Shown: positions 18,167-29,306 of the stretch, one piece after another
Position numbering within the stretch: the stretch's first letter is position 1
How the letters are laid out: every line of letters begins with the position of its first letter
From: Microbacterium saccharophilum
GTDB lineage: Bacteria; Actinomycetota; Actinomycetes; Actinomycetales; Microbacteriaceae
Direction of reading: 5' to 3'
Length of the DNA: 64,000 bases
Assembly: GCF_007992455.1 (NCBI RefSeq)
Contig: NZ_BKAH01000005.1
Span: forward strand, 1-64,000
Position numbers and translations under genes: made by a program
The notes under the pieces: generated by a model
Told to the model about the DNA's origin: nothing
Databases searched by the model: none
The model's input: the letters and a program-made list of their open reading frames with translations, nothing else

Positions 18167-18619
18167 CTACAGGCGGATCTCGGCGACGACCTCGCCGAAC
18201 TCGGTCTCGTCGACCGGGGTGAAGCCGACGCGGCGGAAGAAGGCCTCCGGGCCGCCCTCGCCGCCCTCGAAGATGACGTTCACGTGGTCCATGCCCCGGG
18301 CGCGGGCCTCCTCGAGAAGCTGCTGGACGGCGAAGCGTCCCACGCCGCGGCCCTGGTCGTCCGCGTCGACGTTGATGCGCCACAGCACGGAGCGGAAGTG
18401 CTCCTGCGGGGCCTCCTGGTCGAAGTTCGCGCTCACGAACCCGACGACCTCGTCGCCGTCCAGGACGACGCGCTGCCACGCGGTGGCGGGGTTCACGACG
18501 GCGCCGGCGACGGCGTAGCTCGTCGGCGCGAGGTACTGCTCCTGACCGGGCTTGAGGGACATGTTGTTCACCGCGACGATGGTCGATGCGGACAGCTCCA
18601 CTACTCGCAGCTCAGACAT
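18167..18619 (-). CDS. GNAT family N-acetyltransferase
   Basis: A 150-residue acetyltransferase. The acetyl-CoA-binding motif A is seen as WRINVDADDQGRGVGRFAVQ, with the Q/RxxGxG/A core DQGRGVG, followed by the beta5 segment and an FFRRVGF ending typical of GNAT proteins. The N-terminal NNMSLKPGQEQYLAP resembles diamine/polyamine acetyltransferases such as BltD, so a small amine is a plausible acceptor, but this is inferred. It diverges from icd across a 116-bp region holding a palindrome. Confidence 0.85.
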   Translation of the reverse strand: MSELRVVELSASTIVAVNNMSLKPGQEQYLAPTSYAVAGAVVNPATAWQRVVLDGDEVVGFVSANFDQEAPQEHFRSVLWRINVDADDQGRGVGRFAVQQLLEEARARGMDHVNVIFEGGEGGPEAFFRRVGFTPVDETEFGEVVAEIRL

Positions 18620-18688
18620 GTCCCCAGGCTAGCGGGCGAACGCGACCCGGGCACATCTGTTTCCGCGTCGTTCATGCGGGGCCTCGGG

Positions 18689-18706
18689 TATCTTGATATC
18701 GAGACA
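18689..18706. promoter_or_regulatory. MarR-type palindromic operator upstream of icd
   Basis: TATCTTGATATCGAGACA has an imperfect inverted repeat centred on GATATC (TCTTGATATCGAGA), very like TATCTTGATATCAAGATA sites bound by MarR-family repressors. It lies 30 bp upstream of the icd start and in the divergent region shared with the GNAT gene. No MarR gene is in the window, so the regulator is unknown. Confidence 0.5.
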
Positions 18707-18735
18707 ACTCCGCTCGCGAACGAAAGAGACGACAC

Positions 18736-20955
<2,220 letters not shown>

Positions 20956-20969
20956 CCTTCGAGGGAAGC

Positions 20970-21003
20970 GGGGGCGGTGCCGCGCGGCATCCGCCCCCTT
21001 TTC
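20970..21003 (+). terminator. Rho-independent terminator of icd
   Basis: GGGGGCGGTGCCGC (20970-20983) pairs with GCGGCATCCGCCCCC (20984-20998), one base bulged, followed by a short T-run (20999-21003). It starts 15 nt after the icd stop codon. Confidence 0.85.
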
Positions 21004-21160
21004 CGTCCTCTCGCCGGATGCCGTCGCACGCGGCCGCGCGTCACGCTTCGCGCGGATGGTGGCGCGGCCGACCCGCGCGCGTCGTGACACGACCAAGGGG
21101 CGTGTCACGCTTCGCGGGGGCTGCAGCACGGCCCGGTCGCACGATGTGGGACGTCGTCAC

Positions 21161-21190
21161 GCCGGTGCACGCCGGTGCACGCCGGCACGG
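21161..21190. repeat. Short 10-bp tandem repeat in icd/esterase gap
   Basis: GCCGGTGCAC occurs twice in tandem (21161-21180), followed by a degenerate third copy. Upstream in the same convergent gap the block GTCACGCTTCGCG appears twice (around 21039 and 21106). The gap 21004-21225 contains no gene that I can support. Confidence 0.6.
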
Positions 21191-21225
21191 CCAGATCGAG
21201 GTGGCGTCGGCCTAGACCGCGGGGC

Positions 21226-22194
21226 TCAGACGCGCGCGCCGAGGAAAGCGGTCTGCGCGAGCCACTGGTAGGCCTGGCCGCCCTCGTGCTCGTTGTGCGC
21301 GTACACCTCGATGGCCTTGTCGGCGCCGCCGAAGTGGTTGAACGCGGCGTACACCGTCGACGGGGGGCAGACCGGGTCGAGCAGCCCCACGGAAAACAGC
21401 GCGGCCGTGCGGGCGCGCCGGGCGAAGTTCACGCCGTCGAAGTACGACAGGGTCTCGAAGACGCGATCCTCGGCGCCGCGATGGGTCGAGAGGTAGCGCA
21501 CGAACTCCTGGTAGGGGTCGCGGTCGGTGAGGCCGACGGCGCGCTCGAAATGGCACAGGAACGGCACGTCCGGCATGGCCGCGACAAGGCCCTCCGACAG
21601 CCCCGCGGCGGCGAGCGCGATGCCGCCGCCCTGACTGCCGCCGGCCACCGCCACCCGGGCGGCGTCCACGGTATCGAGCGAGCGGACGGCGTCGACGGCC
21701 AGCACGGCATCCGTGAAGACCCGGCGGTAGTAGTACTCGGCGGGGTCGTCGATCCCGCGGGTCATGAAACCGGATGCCGAGGGGCCGCTGCCGTGCGGGT
21801 CGGGGGTCGCGCCACCGGTTCCCCACGTCGATCCCTGGCCGCGGGTGTCCATGAAGAGGTGCGCGTACCCCGAAGACGCCCAGCCGATCCGCTCGAACGG
21901 GAGGCCCCGCCCGCCGCCGTAGCCGTTGTATTCGACGACAGCCGGCAGGGGACCCTCGATGCCGCGCGGGACGGTCAGCCAGGCGCGGATCGGGTCGCCC
22001 GCGAACCCGGAGAACGTGACGTCGAAGACGTCGAGGGTGCGCAGCGGCGAGGGCGCCGCGCTGACGACCGGCGGCCGCGCGACGGCGCGGGAGGCGGCGA
22101 GGGTCTCCTGCCAGAACGCGTCGAAGTCCGCGGGCTCGCGGATGTCCGGGAGGTAGGTCTCGAGATCGGCGGGGGAGAGGTCGAAGCGGGGCAC
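21226..22194 (-). CDS. CE7 acetylxylan esterase / cephalosporin-C deacetylase family
   Basis: A 322-residue alpha/beta hydrolase of carbohydrate esterase family 7. The nucleophile Ser is in GGSQGG, the family RGQGS motif is present as TRGQGSTWG, the acid is the Asp in GLLDPVCPP, and the His is in NEHEGG. Such enzymes remove acetyl groups from short acetylated xylo-oligosaccharides and other small esters inside the cell; no signal peptide is seen. It stands alone between convergent icd and the L,D-transpeptidase gene on the same strand 26 nt away. Confidence 0.92.
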   Translation of the reverse strand: MPRFDLSPADLETYLPDIREPADFDAFWQETLAASRAVARPPVVSAAPSPLRTLDVFDVTFSGFAGDPIRAWLTVPRGIEGPLPAVVEYNGYGGGRGLPFERIGWASSGYAHLFMDTRGQGSTWGTGGATPDPHGSGPSASGFMTRGIDDPAEYYYRRVFTDAVLAVDAVRSLDTVDAARVAVAGGSQGGGIALAAAGLSEGLVAAMPDVPFLCHFERAVGLTDRDPYQEFVRYLSTHRGAEDRVFETLSYFDGVNFARRARTAALFSVGLLDPVCPPSTVYAAFNHFGGADKAIEVYAHNEHEGGQAYQWLAQTAFLGARV

Positions 22195-22220
22195 GGCCCC
22201 AGACTACTGAGCGGCGAGGA

Positions 22221-23708
22221 TCAGGCGTGGATCCACACGTCGACGCCGTTCGGCGCCCAGTTGTAGATCTGCTGGGCGCGCCAGTTCGGCATCCCGACGC
22301 AGCCATGGCTCATCTTGTTGCCGAAGTTGTTGTGCCAGTACACGCCGTGGAACGCCTGGTCGCCGTTGAAGTACATGACCCACTCGACGTTCTCGACCTC
22401 GTAGTTCCAGTACGGGTTGTCGGGGTTGCTGGCGGTCATGGTCTGCGAACGGACGTGCCAGTTGACCATGTAGCGGCCCTGGTAGGTGGGGGAGACGTCG
22501 AGCCCGCTGGAGATCGGCCAGCTCTCGACGACGGCGTCGTTCTCCTTGAGGTAAAGGCGCTGCTGGCTGAGGTCGACCTCGAGCAGGCGCACGATCTCGG
22601 TCGTCGTGTGGGGCGCGACCTCGACGGGCAGCGCGTAGACGCCGTCGCCGCCGGCGAGCTGGTCCGCGAAGTCCTTCGCGACGCCGGAGGTGTCGCCGAG
22701 GGTGCGCCCCTCCTGGCCTTCGACGGCGGTCCGCAGCACGGTTCCTGCGGAGTTGACGAGCACGGTCGCGTTGGCGGGCGCCTGGTCGACCTGGCTCTTC
22801 AGCGTGTCGACGAACGTCTGGATCTTCGCGGGGTCGGCGGTGATCGAGAACGCACCGGTCTCATCGGCCTCGACCGTGAGCCAGTCGGCCGCCGTCGCAG
22901 CAGGCACGGGCACCGTGCGCTCCTCGCCGACATAGAAGCCGATCTTCTCGAGCATGGCGTTGAGGGAGGCGGCCGTGCCCTGCGCGATCTCGGTGGTCGT
23001 CGCAGCCTCGATGAGGGCGGGCTCCGCGGCGACGGTCACGGTGGACTCGCCGGAGGCGAAGGCATCCTCGAGGGCGCCGCGGATGCTCTCCACATCGATG
23101 CCCTCGCCCGGGATGGCAGGCGTCACGGCATACGCGGTGCCGTCGAACGCGATGGTCGCCCCCACCGGGTCGGTGAACATCGTGGGGGCGGCGTCGCGGA
23201 GCGCGGCGATCGCCGTGTCGGTGTCGATGGTGAGCGGCACCTCGTAGCCGTCGCCGAACCACTGCGTGACATTCCACATCGGGCGCTCGCCGAACGCCGT
23301 CGAGGCGGCGGCCTCCGCGTCGATGGCTGCGCCGAGGTCGGCGCCGGACAGGGTCGGGCCGCCGTCGCCCAGGGTGACGGTGGTCTCCGCGAGGCGGCTC
23401 TGGATGGCGTCGGTCGCGGCGCCGGGCGTCAGGAAACCCACCGGGACGCCGGCGACGGCCGTACCCGGGGCGATGAGGACGAGGGAGGCGGCAACGGCGC
23501 CGGCCACGACGAGGCCGGCGGGGATGCCGATCCAGAGGCCGAGATGGCGCTTGCGGCGCGCGGGTTCCGGGGTCGCCCACTGTGCGGCGGGAGCCGTCTC
23601 GGTCGGGGCCCAGTCCGCGGCGGGGAGAACCGTCGTCGTCTCAGCCGTCGACGGAGAGTCCTCCGCCCCGTTCTTCGTGGCTACATCCGTCACGTGACAC
23701 CCCGTCAT
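22221..23708 (-). CDS. Membrane-anchored L,D-transpeptidase with tandem PG-binding-like domains
   Basis: A 495-residue cell-wall enzyme. Residues 1-57 are a cytoplasmic Pro/Thr/Ala-rich tail, 58-82 one membrane helix. Two repeated domains of the type found next to YkuD in actinobacteria occupy about 90-345. The C-terminal 130 residues are the YkuD catalytic domain with HGVYWHNNFG and SHGCVGM containing the catalytic His and Cys. It forms 3-3 peptidoglycan cross-links. The ATG at 23708 gives the longest protein; a GTG at 23693 is an alternative. A TACCAT hexamer 26 bp upstream may be its -10. Confidence 0.92.
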   Translation of the reverse strand: MTGCHVTDVATKNGAEDSPSTAETTTVLPAADWAPTETAPAAQWATPEPARRKRHLGLWIGIPAGLVVAGAVAASLVLIAPGTAVAGVPVGFLTPGAATDAIQSRLAETTVTLGDGGPTLSGADLGAAIDAEAAASTAFGERPMWNVTQWFGDGYEVPLTIDTDTAIAALRDAAPTMFTDPVGATIAFDGTAYAVTPAIPGEGIDVESIRGALEDAFASGESTVTVAAEPALIEAATTTEIAQGTAASLNAMLEKIGFYVGEERTVPVPAATAADWLTVEADETGAFSITADPAKIQTFVDTLKSQVDQAPANATVLVNSAGTVLRTAVEGQEGRTLGDTSGVAKDFADQLAGGDGVYALPVEVAPHTTTEIVRLLEVDLSQQRLYLKENDAVVESWPISSGLDVSPTYQGRYMVNWHVRSQTMTASNPDNPYWNYEVENVEWVMYFNGDQAFHGVYWHNNFGNKMSHGCVGMPNWRAQQIYNWAPNGVDVWIHA

Positions 23709-23873
23709 CCCGCGCGCGTTTCGCGTCCTGCCTATGGTACGCGACGGCCCCCATCCACCTCACGTCACACTTCGGACACGAATGCCGGTCGTCCTCGTCG
23801 GCCCGCGCCGAATGTAACGACTTTGTAAACACGCCTCACAAATTGCTGCTCCTGGGTTGCGCGACCCTAATTC

Positions 23874-23888
23874 GTAAGCTCTACTAAC
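23874..23888. promoter_or_regulatory. Degenerate ROK operator immediately before the ROK gene
   Basis: GTAAGCTCTACTAAC fits the pattern GTnAG-N5-CTnAC and resembles the perfect palindrome GTTAGGAGCCCTAAC before the hexosaminidase gene. It ends 4 nt before the ATG of the ROK regulator, a position suited to autorepression. The surrounding AT-rich stretch 23817-23892 holds the likely promoter. Confidence 0.5.
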
Positions 23889-23892
23889 AAAC

Positions 23893-25056
23893 ATGCGACG
23901 ACGCACGAGCGAGACGATGACCGTCGCCCACCGATCCTTCGGTGGCGGGCGGACGCTGCGCCACGGCGCAAAGGTCCTCCCGGAGCACGCCCGGGCGCAC
24001 AACCGCTCCCTCGTCCTGCAGACCCTCTTCCACCAGGGTGCCATGAGCCGGGCAGACCTCTCCCGGGAGACCGGACTCACCCGCGTCACCATCTCCGACC
24101 TCGTCGCCGAGCTCATCGCCGACGGCTACGTCGCCGAGCGCGGGATGCGGGAGGTCACCGGCCCCGGAAAGCCCGCCATCCTCGTCGACCTCGACCGGGA
24201 AGGCCACCGGATCGTCGGCCTCGACCTCTCCGGCACGGACACGTTCCTGGGCGCAGTCCTCACGCTCGACGGGGAGATCGTCGCCCGTCACGAGGCCGCC
24301 GTGCCGGACGCGCCGGCCGACCTGATCGACGTCGTGACGGCGTTGGCCCGCGCCCTCGTCGCCGACGCGCACGCGCCCGTGCTGGGCGTCGGCGTCGGAA
24401 CGCCCGGCGTCGTCGACGACCACGGCGTCGTGCTCGCCGCACCGAACTTCGGCTGGGTCGGCCTGGACCTGCAGGGCATCCTGTCCGACGCGCTCGCGCT
24501 GCCGGTGCTCGTCGCCAACGACGCCAACGCGGCGGTCCTCGCGGAGTACACGTTCGGTGGCGCCGGCGACGACCTGATGCTCGTCAAGGTCGGCCGCGGT
24601 GTGGGTTCCGCCCTCCTCTCCGGCGGACAGCCGATGCGCGGCAGCCGCTTCGCGGCAGGCGAGATCGGCCATGTCACGGTCGGCACCGACGGGGGACCGG
24701 TGTGCGTGTGCGGGAAGATCGGCTGCCTCGAGGCGTGGCTCTCCGCGCCCTCCCTGACGGCGCGGCTGCGCGACTCCGGCGCGGACCGCGTCGAGGTGCT
24801 CCGCGACGCGGGCGAGCGCCTCGGCATCGCCCTCGCACCGGTCGTCGGCGCCCTCGACCTGTCGGAGATCGTGCTCTCCGGCCCCTCTGATCTTCTCGAC
24901 GGACCACTCGCGCAGGCGACCGTCGAGACGTTGCGCACCCGGACCCTCGCCGAGTTCCACGACGGCGTCCAGGTGCGGATGACGGAGCAAGGCGAGGACA
25001 TCGTCCTCCGCGGCGCCGCCGTCATGGTCCTGTCCGGACAGCTCGGGGTGTCCTGA
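23893..25056 (+). CDS. ROK family transcriptional regulator of the GlcNAc/chitobiose genes
   Basis: A 387-residue NagC/Mlc-like regulator. Residues 35-95 form a winged helix-turn-helix (MSRADLSRETGLTRVTISDLV). The rest is a ROK sugar-sensing domain with the zinc motif CVCGKIGC and GEIGH. The N-terminal ROK phosphate loop is LDLSGTDT rather than DxGGT, so it senses but probably does not phosphorylate sugar. The ATG at 23893 has no ribosome site, so either the mRNA is leaderless or translation starts at ATG 23917. It heads the importer genes at 25116-30078 and likely responds to GlcNAc or its 6-phosphate. Confidence 0.88.
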   Translation: MRRRTSETMTVAHRSFGGGRTLRHGAKVLPEHARAHNRSLVLQTLFHQGAMSRADLSRETGLTRVTISDLVAELIADGYVAERGMREVTGPGKPAILVDLDREGHRIVGLDLSGTDTFLGAVLTLDGEIVARHEAAVPDAPADLIDVVTALARALVADAHAPVLGVGVGTPGVVDDHGVVLAAPNFGWVGLDLQGILSDALALPVLVANDANAAVLAEYTFGGAGDDLMLVKVGRGVGSALLSGGQPMRGSRFAAGEIGHVTVGTDGGPVCVCGKIGCLEAWLSAPSLTARLRDSGADRVEVLRDAGERLGIALAPVVGALDLSEIVLSGPSDLLDGPLAQATVETLRTRTLAEFHDGVQVRMTEQGEDIVLRGAAVMVLSGQLGVS

Positions 25057-25115
25057 CGCCAGCGCTCCCGGGCCGCACGCCCGGAGCATCCCACCGTGAA
25101 CAGAAGGAAGACACC

Positions 25116-26396
25116 ATGAACACCAAGCTCGGAGCCCCCGCGCTTCTCGGCGCTTCGGCTGTCGTGCTCGCCGGCTGCGCAGCGAGCGGCACCTCCGCTC
25201 CGGAGCAGTCGGATGCGGCCACCGGTGAACTCACCGTATGGCTCGTCGGAGCGGACACGCCGCAGACCGCACGCGACTACCTGAAGGAGACGTTCGAGGA
25301 CGAGAACGAAGGCTGGACCCTGACGATCGAGCAGAAGACGTGGGATGACGTGTCCAACACGTACACCGCCGCACTCTCGTCCAACAGCGCCCCCGACGTC
25401 GTGGAGGTGGGCAACACGCAGGCCCTCGGCTTCGCCGACGCCGGCCTGTTCGCCGACCTGAGCGACATCGAGGGCGACCTGGGCGAGATGGTCGCCGGCC
25501 TCGTGGATGCCGGCACGCTCGACGGGACGCTCTACGCGGCGCCGTACTACGCGGGCGGACGCGTCGTCTTCTACACGCCCCAGATCGTCGGCGACACCCT
25601 GCCCCAGACCCTCGAGCAGTACGTCGAGCGGGGCAAGGAGCTCACGACCGCGACGGTCTCCGGCATCTACGCGCCCGGCAAGGACTGGTACAACGCGTTG
25701 CCCTACATCTGGTCGGCCGGCGGCGAGATCGCCGTGCAGGACGGCGACACGTGGGACGCGCAGCTGTCCAGCCCGGAGAGCATCGAGGGCCTCGAGATGC
25801 TGCAGGACGTCTACGAGAATGCGACCAACGCTCCCGTGGACGGCAACGAGAAGGCCGCGAACATCGCCTTCTGCGCCGGCGAGGTCGGATTCCTCTCGAC
25901 CCCCGCCTGGGCCGAGGGCAACCTCAACGGCTCCTGGCCGTGGGAGGTCGAAGGCGAGGAGACCTCCGAGGGCTGCCCTGACACGTTCGCCAAGGACCTC
26001 GGCGCCATGCCGCTGCCGGGCGCGACCGCCGGTGAGCCTGCGCCGATCTTCGCCGGCGGCTCGAACATCGCCGTCGCCTTCAAGAGCGACGCGCAGGGCA
26101 AGGCCAAGGCGGCCCTGAAGATCATGCTCTCCGCCGGCTACCAGGAGCTCCTCGCCGCGCAGAGCCTCATCCCGGGCCTCGTCGAGGCGGCCTCGGCGCT
26201 CCCGGACACCGCATCCGCGCAGGCGCAGGCAGCCGCGCTCGTCAACTCGAAGGGGACGCCCGCGAGCCCGCAGTGGGGTGAGGTCGAGGCCGCGCAGCTG
26301 ATCCCGGACGCGCTCGTGAAGATCGCGCAGGGCGGGGACGTCACCGAGATCGCCACCGAGCTGGACACCGCGATCGAGGCGATCCTCAACAAGTGA
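25116..26396 (+). CDS. Sugar ABC transporter binding lipoprotein, probably chito-oligosaccharide
   Basis: A 426-residue family 1 solute-binding protein. The lipoprotein signal ends in LAGC. The mature sequence has TVWLVGADTP, APYYAGGRVVFYTPQ and a C-terminal PALV-like KIAQGGD repeat region, similar to DasA/NgcE-type binding proteins. It has AGAAGGAAG before the ATG and lies 59 nt after the ROK gene. Genes for GlcNAc metabolism in the same operon (ROK kinase, nagB) make GlcNAc or chitobiose the likely ligand. As in the 5.5 kb operon no ATPase gene is linked. Confidence 0.9.
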   Translation: MNTKLGAPALLGASAVVLAGCAASGTSAPEQSDAATGELTVWLVGADTPQTARDYLKETFEDENEGWTLTIEQKTWDDVSNTYTAALSSNSAPDVVEVGNTQALGFADAGLFADLSDIEGDLGEMVAGLVDAGTLDGTLYAAPYYAGGRVVFYTPQIVGDTLPQTLEQYVERGKELTTATVSGIYAPGKDWYNALPYIWSAGGEIAVQDGDTWDAQLSSPESIEGLEMLQDVYENATNAPVDGNEKAANIAFCAGEVGFLSTPAWAEGNLNGSWPWEVEGEETSEGCPDTFAKDLGAMPLPGATAGEPAPIFAGGSNIAVAFKSDAQGKAKAALKIMLSAGYQELLAAQSLIPGLVEAASALPDTASAQAQAAALVNSKGTPASPQWGEVEAAQLIPDALVKIAQGGDVTEIATELDTAIEAILNK

Positions 26397-26458
26397 CGGC
26401 CCGCGGGGGTTCCGCCCGGCTCCGGGCCGGGACCCCCGCGACGTCGAAGGAGACGAGC

Positions 26459-27424
26459 ATGACCGCGATCACGACGCGAGGTGCGACGGCCCGCCGCACC
26501 CCGCCGCCGCCGACGCCGCGGGAGCGGGCCAAACGCCGCCGCGACGCACGCAGCGCCTGGACACTGCTGGCCCCGGCCCTCGTCATCCTCGGGGTGATGG
26601 TCGGCTACCCCGCCGTCCTGATGGTGATCCAGTCCTTCACCGACTACACGGTCAAGAACAAGGTCCAGGGCACGGCGCCGAACTTCGTCGGCCTCGACAA
26701 CTACGTCGGCCTGTTCACGCAGTCCGACTTCCCCGCGGTCCTGGTCCGCAGCCTCGCGCTCATGGTGGTCCTGACGGCGCTCATCGTCGTGATCGGCGTG
26801 CTCGTCGCGCTGCTGATGACCCGTCTCACCCGGCCCTGGCGCGTCCTCGTGTCGGTGGGCCTGCTGCTCGCGTGGGCGATGCCGCCGCTGACGGCGACCG
26901 TCGTCTGGGGCTGGATCTTCGACACCGAGTACGGCGTCGTGAACTGGCTCCTCAACACGGTCACCGCCTCGGGGGAGTGGTCGAACCACTCCTGGCTCCT
27001 CGACCCGCTCTCCTTCGCCCTCGTCCTCACGATCATCGTCGTGTGGCAGGGCATCCCGTTCGTCGCGTTCACGACCTTCGCGGGACTCGGTCAGGTCCCC
27101 GCTGAAGTTCTCGAGGCGAGCTCCCTGGACGGCGCGACCGGCTGGAGCCGCTTCCGGCTCGTCGTCTTCCCGTACCTGCGCAGCATCCTGACCGTCGTGC
27201 TGGTGCTGCAGATCATCTGGAACCTGCGGATCTTCACGCAGGTGTACGCCCTGCAGAGCCGCGGCGGGATCGCCGCCGACACCAACGTGCTCGGCACCTA
27301 CCTGTTCCGGCAGGGCGTCGGCGAGTTCGGCGAGACCGCCGCCATCGGCGTGTTCATGGTCATCCTGCTGCTCATCCTCTCCTGGGGGTATGTCCGCACG
27401 ACGCTGAGGGAGGAGGAGCTGTGA
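26459..27424 (+). CDS. Sugar ABC transporter permease (MalF type) of the GlcNAc locus
   Basis: A 321-residue permease with a 35-residue Arg/Pro-rich cytoplasmic tail and six predicted helices. The EAA loop appears as AEVLEASSLDGATGWSRF...FPYLRSI. The ATG at 26459 follows GAAGGAGA. The stop overlaps the GTG of the next permease. It pairs with the 27421 gene product in the importer fed by the 25116 lipoprotein. Confidence 0.92.
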   Translation: MTAITTRGATARRTPPPPTPRERAKRRRDARSAWTLLAPALVILGVMVGYPAVLMVIQSFTDYTVKNKVQGTAPNFVGLDNYVGLFTQSDFPAVLVRSLALMVVLTALIVVIGVLVALLMTRLTRPWRVLVSVGLLLAWAMPPLTATVVWGWIFDTEYGVVNWLLNTVTASGEWSNHSWLLDPLSFALVLTIIVVWQGIPFVAFTTFAGLGQVPAEVLEASSLDGATGWSRFRLVVFPYLRSILTVVLVLQIIWNLRIFTQVYALQSRGGIAADTNVLGTYLFRQGVGEFGETAAIGVFMVILLLILSWGYVRTTLREEEL

Positions 27425-28377
27425 GCACGCAGGTCACGCCCGTCACCCAGCTCGGCACCGTCGGGGTGGACGAGGTCGCCGCCGCCCCGGCCGTGCCGGC
27501 CGCGGGCGGCCCGCGCCGGTCCTCCGGCCGGAAGGTCGCCTCGCGCTGGCTGCTGAACGCGGCGGCCCTCCTCGTGTTCGTCTGCTCCGTCTTCCCCGTC
27601 TACTGGATGGTCAACCTCGCGTTCACACCCAACGCGAAGATCATCAGCCGCTCGCCGAGCTTCTTCCCCGCCGATTTCACCGTCGCGAACTTCCTCACCG
27701 CGTGGAACCGCGAGGCCGCCCCCGGGCAGACGGACTTCCCGCACGCGCTCGGCACGACCCTCACGGTGACCGCCGGCGTCCTCGTGGTGACCCTGCTGTT
27801 CGCGTTCCTGGCATCCGTCGCCGTCGCCCGCTTCCACTTCCGGGGGCGGCGGGGGTTCATCGTGTCGGTCCTCATCGTCCAGATGATCCCCGGCGAGGCG
27901 ATGATGTTCACGATCTACGGGATGATCGACGACTGGCAGCTGATGAACACCGTGCTGGGACTCGGGATCGTCTACACGGCATCCGTCATCCCGTTCACGA
28001 TCTGGACGCTCCGGGGCTTCGTCGCCGGCGTCCCCGCCGACCTCGAGGAGGCGGCGATGATCGATGGCTGCACGAAGGCGCAGGCGTTCTGGAAGGTCAC
28101 CTTCCCGCTGCTGGCCCCCGGCCTCGTCTCCACCGGCATCTTCGCCTTCATCCAGGCGTGGAACGAGTTCACGATGGCGCTGCTGCTCATGAGCGGGTAC
28201 AACCTGACCCTCATGCCGTGGCTCAACGCCTTCCAGGCCTCGTCCGTCGGCGGAGGGGTGAACTGGGGCGCCGTCATGGCCGGCTCGACGATGATCGCCC
28301 TTCCCGTGATGATCTTCTTCCTCATCGTCCAGGGGCGGATGACGGACGGCCTCGTCTCGGGAGCAGTGAAGGGCTGA
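27421..28377 (+). CDS. Sugar ABC transporter permease (MalG type) of the GlcNAc locus
   Basis: A 318-residue permease beginning at a GTG overlapping the previous stop. The first 45 residues are a Pro/Ala-rich cytoplasmic extension, followed by six helices. The EAA motif is seen as DLEEAAMIDGCTKAQAF...FPLLAPGL, and the protein ends in VSGAVKG. Its TGA shares one base with the ATG of the ROK kinase (TGATG), so import and phosphorylation are translationally coupled. Confidence 0.92.
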   Translation: MSTQVTPVTQLGTVGVDEVAAAPAVPAAGGPRRSSGRKVASRWLLNAAALLVFVCSVFPVYWMVNLAFTPNAKIISRSPSFFPADFTVANFLTAWNREAAPGQTDFPHALGTTLTVTAGVLVVTLLFAFLASVAVARFHFRGRRGFIVSVLIVQMIPGEAMMFTIYGMIDDWQLMNTVLGLGIVYTASVIPFTIWTLRGFVAGVPADLEEAAMIDGCTKAQAFWKVTFPLLAPGLVSTGIFAFIQAWNEFTMALLLMSGYNLTLMPWLNAFQASSVGGGVNWGAVMAGSTMIALPVMIFFLIVQGRMTDGLVSGAVKG

Positions 28378-29306
28378 TGCGCGTCGGACTGGACGTCGGC
28401 GGATCCAAGACCGACGCGGTGGCCGTCGCGCCGGACGGCGCCATCCTCGCGCGCGTGCGCCGCGCGACCGGGTGGGGTCCGGATGCCGTCACGCAGACGA
28501 TCGTGGAGGCCGTCGCCGAGCTCGCCGCGGCGGCCGGCGCCGCACCGGGGGACGCCGTGTCGATCGGCATCGGGACACCGGGCCAGGTGGTCGACGGGGC
28601 GACGGTGACCCACGCCGTGAACCTCGGGGTCGAGCGGCTCGATCTCGCCGCCGCGATCACGCCGGTCTTCGGCGTGCCGGTGCGTGTCGAGAACGACGTC
28701 AAGGCCGCCGCGCGCGGCGCGTACGCGCTGCACGGCGGCGACGGGACGGTCGCGTACCTCAATCTGGGCACCGGCGTCGCCGCCGGCTTCGTCCGTGACG
28801 GACGGCTGTGGCGCGGGGCACGCGGCACGGCGGGAGAGGTCGGGCACATCTCGATCGACCCCGCCGGACCGCTCTGCCGGTGCGGGCAGCGCGGCTGCAT
28901 CGAGGTGTTCGCCGGCGGCGGGGCGATCGCCGAGCGCTGGGGCCGGGGCGGTGCGCTGCCGGTGCGGGACGTGTTCGACGCCGCCGACGCCGGCGACGCG
29001 GAGGCCACCGGGCTGCGCGCCGGCCTCGCGTTCGGCGTGGCCGCCGCGGTGCGCCTCCTGGTCCTCACCGTCGACGTCGACGCCGTCGTGCTGGGGGGAG
29101 GCGTGTCGGCGCTCGGCGACCGTATGCTGAGCCTCGTGGTCGCAGAGTTGGAGGCGGGAGCCGTGGCATCCGCTTTCGTCCGCTCGCTGGCGCTCGCCGA
29201 GCGCGTGGAGCTGCTGCCGGCCGGGTCGCCCGCCGCGGCCCTCGGAGCGGCGCTGATCGGCTCCGATGCCGTACCCGTCGAACAGGAGGCCGTCGCGCAT
29301 GGCTGA
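28377..29306 (+). CDS. ROK family sugar kinase, probable N-acetylglucosamine kinase
   Basis: A 309-residue kinase of the ROK family. The phosphate loop GLDVGGSKTDAV is intact, the catalytic Asp lies in VENDVKAAARGAY, and the zinc site is CRCGQRGC preceded by GEVGHISID. The sugar-binding GEVGH and context with nagB and nagA support GlcNAc as substrate, giving GlcNAc-6-phosphate. It overlaps the preceding permease stop by one base and the nagB start by eight. Confidence 0.88.
   Translation: MRVGLDVGGSKTDAVAVAPDGAILARVRRATGWGPDAVTQTIVEAVAELAAAAGAAPGDAVSIGIGTPGQVVDGATVTHAVNLGVERLDLAAAITPVFGVPVRVENDVKAAARGAYALHGGDGTVAYLNLGTGVAAGFVRDGRLWRGARGTAGEVGHISIDPAGPLCRCGQRGCIEVFAGGGAIAERWGRGGALPVRDVFDAADAGDAEATGLRAGLAFGVAAAVRLLVLTVDVDAVVLGGGVSALGDRMLSLVVAELEAGAVASAFVRSLALAERVELLPAGSPAAALGAALIGSDAVPVEQEAVAHG

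Noticed and set aside
17717..18479. Minus-strand frames running through the 17.8-kb duplicated palindrome into the GNAT gene
   Set aside because: The GNAT gene has a clear stop at 18167 in its own frame; the longer frames are in other frames, repeat themselves with the duplication and show no domain.
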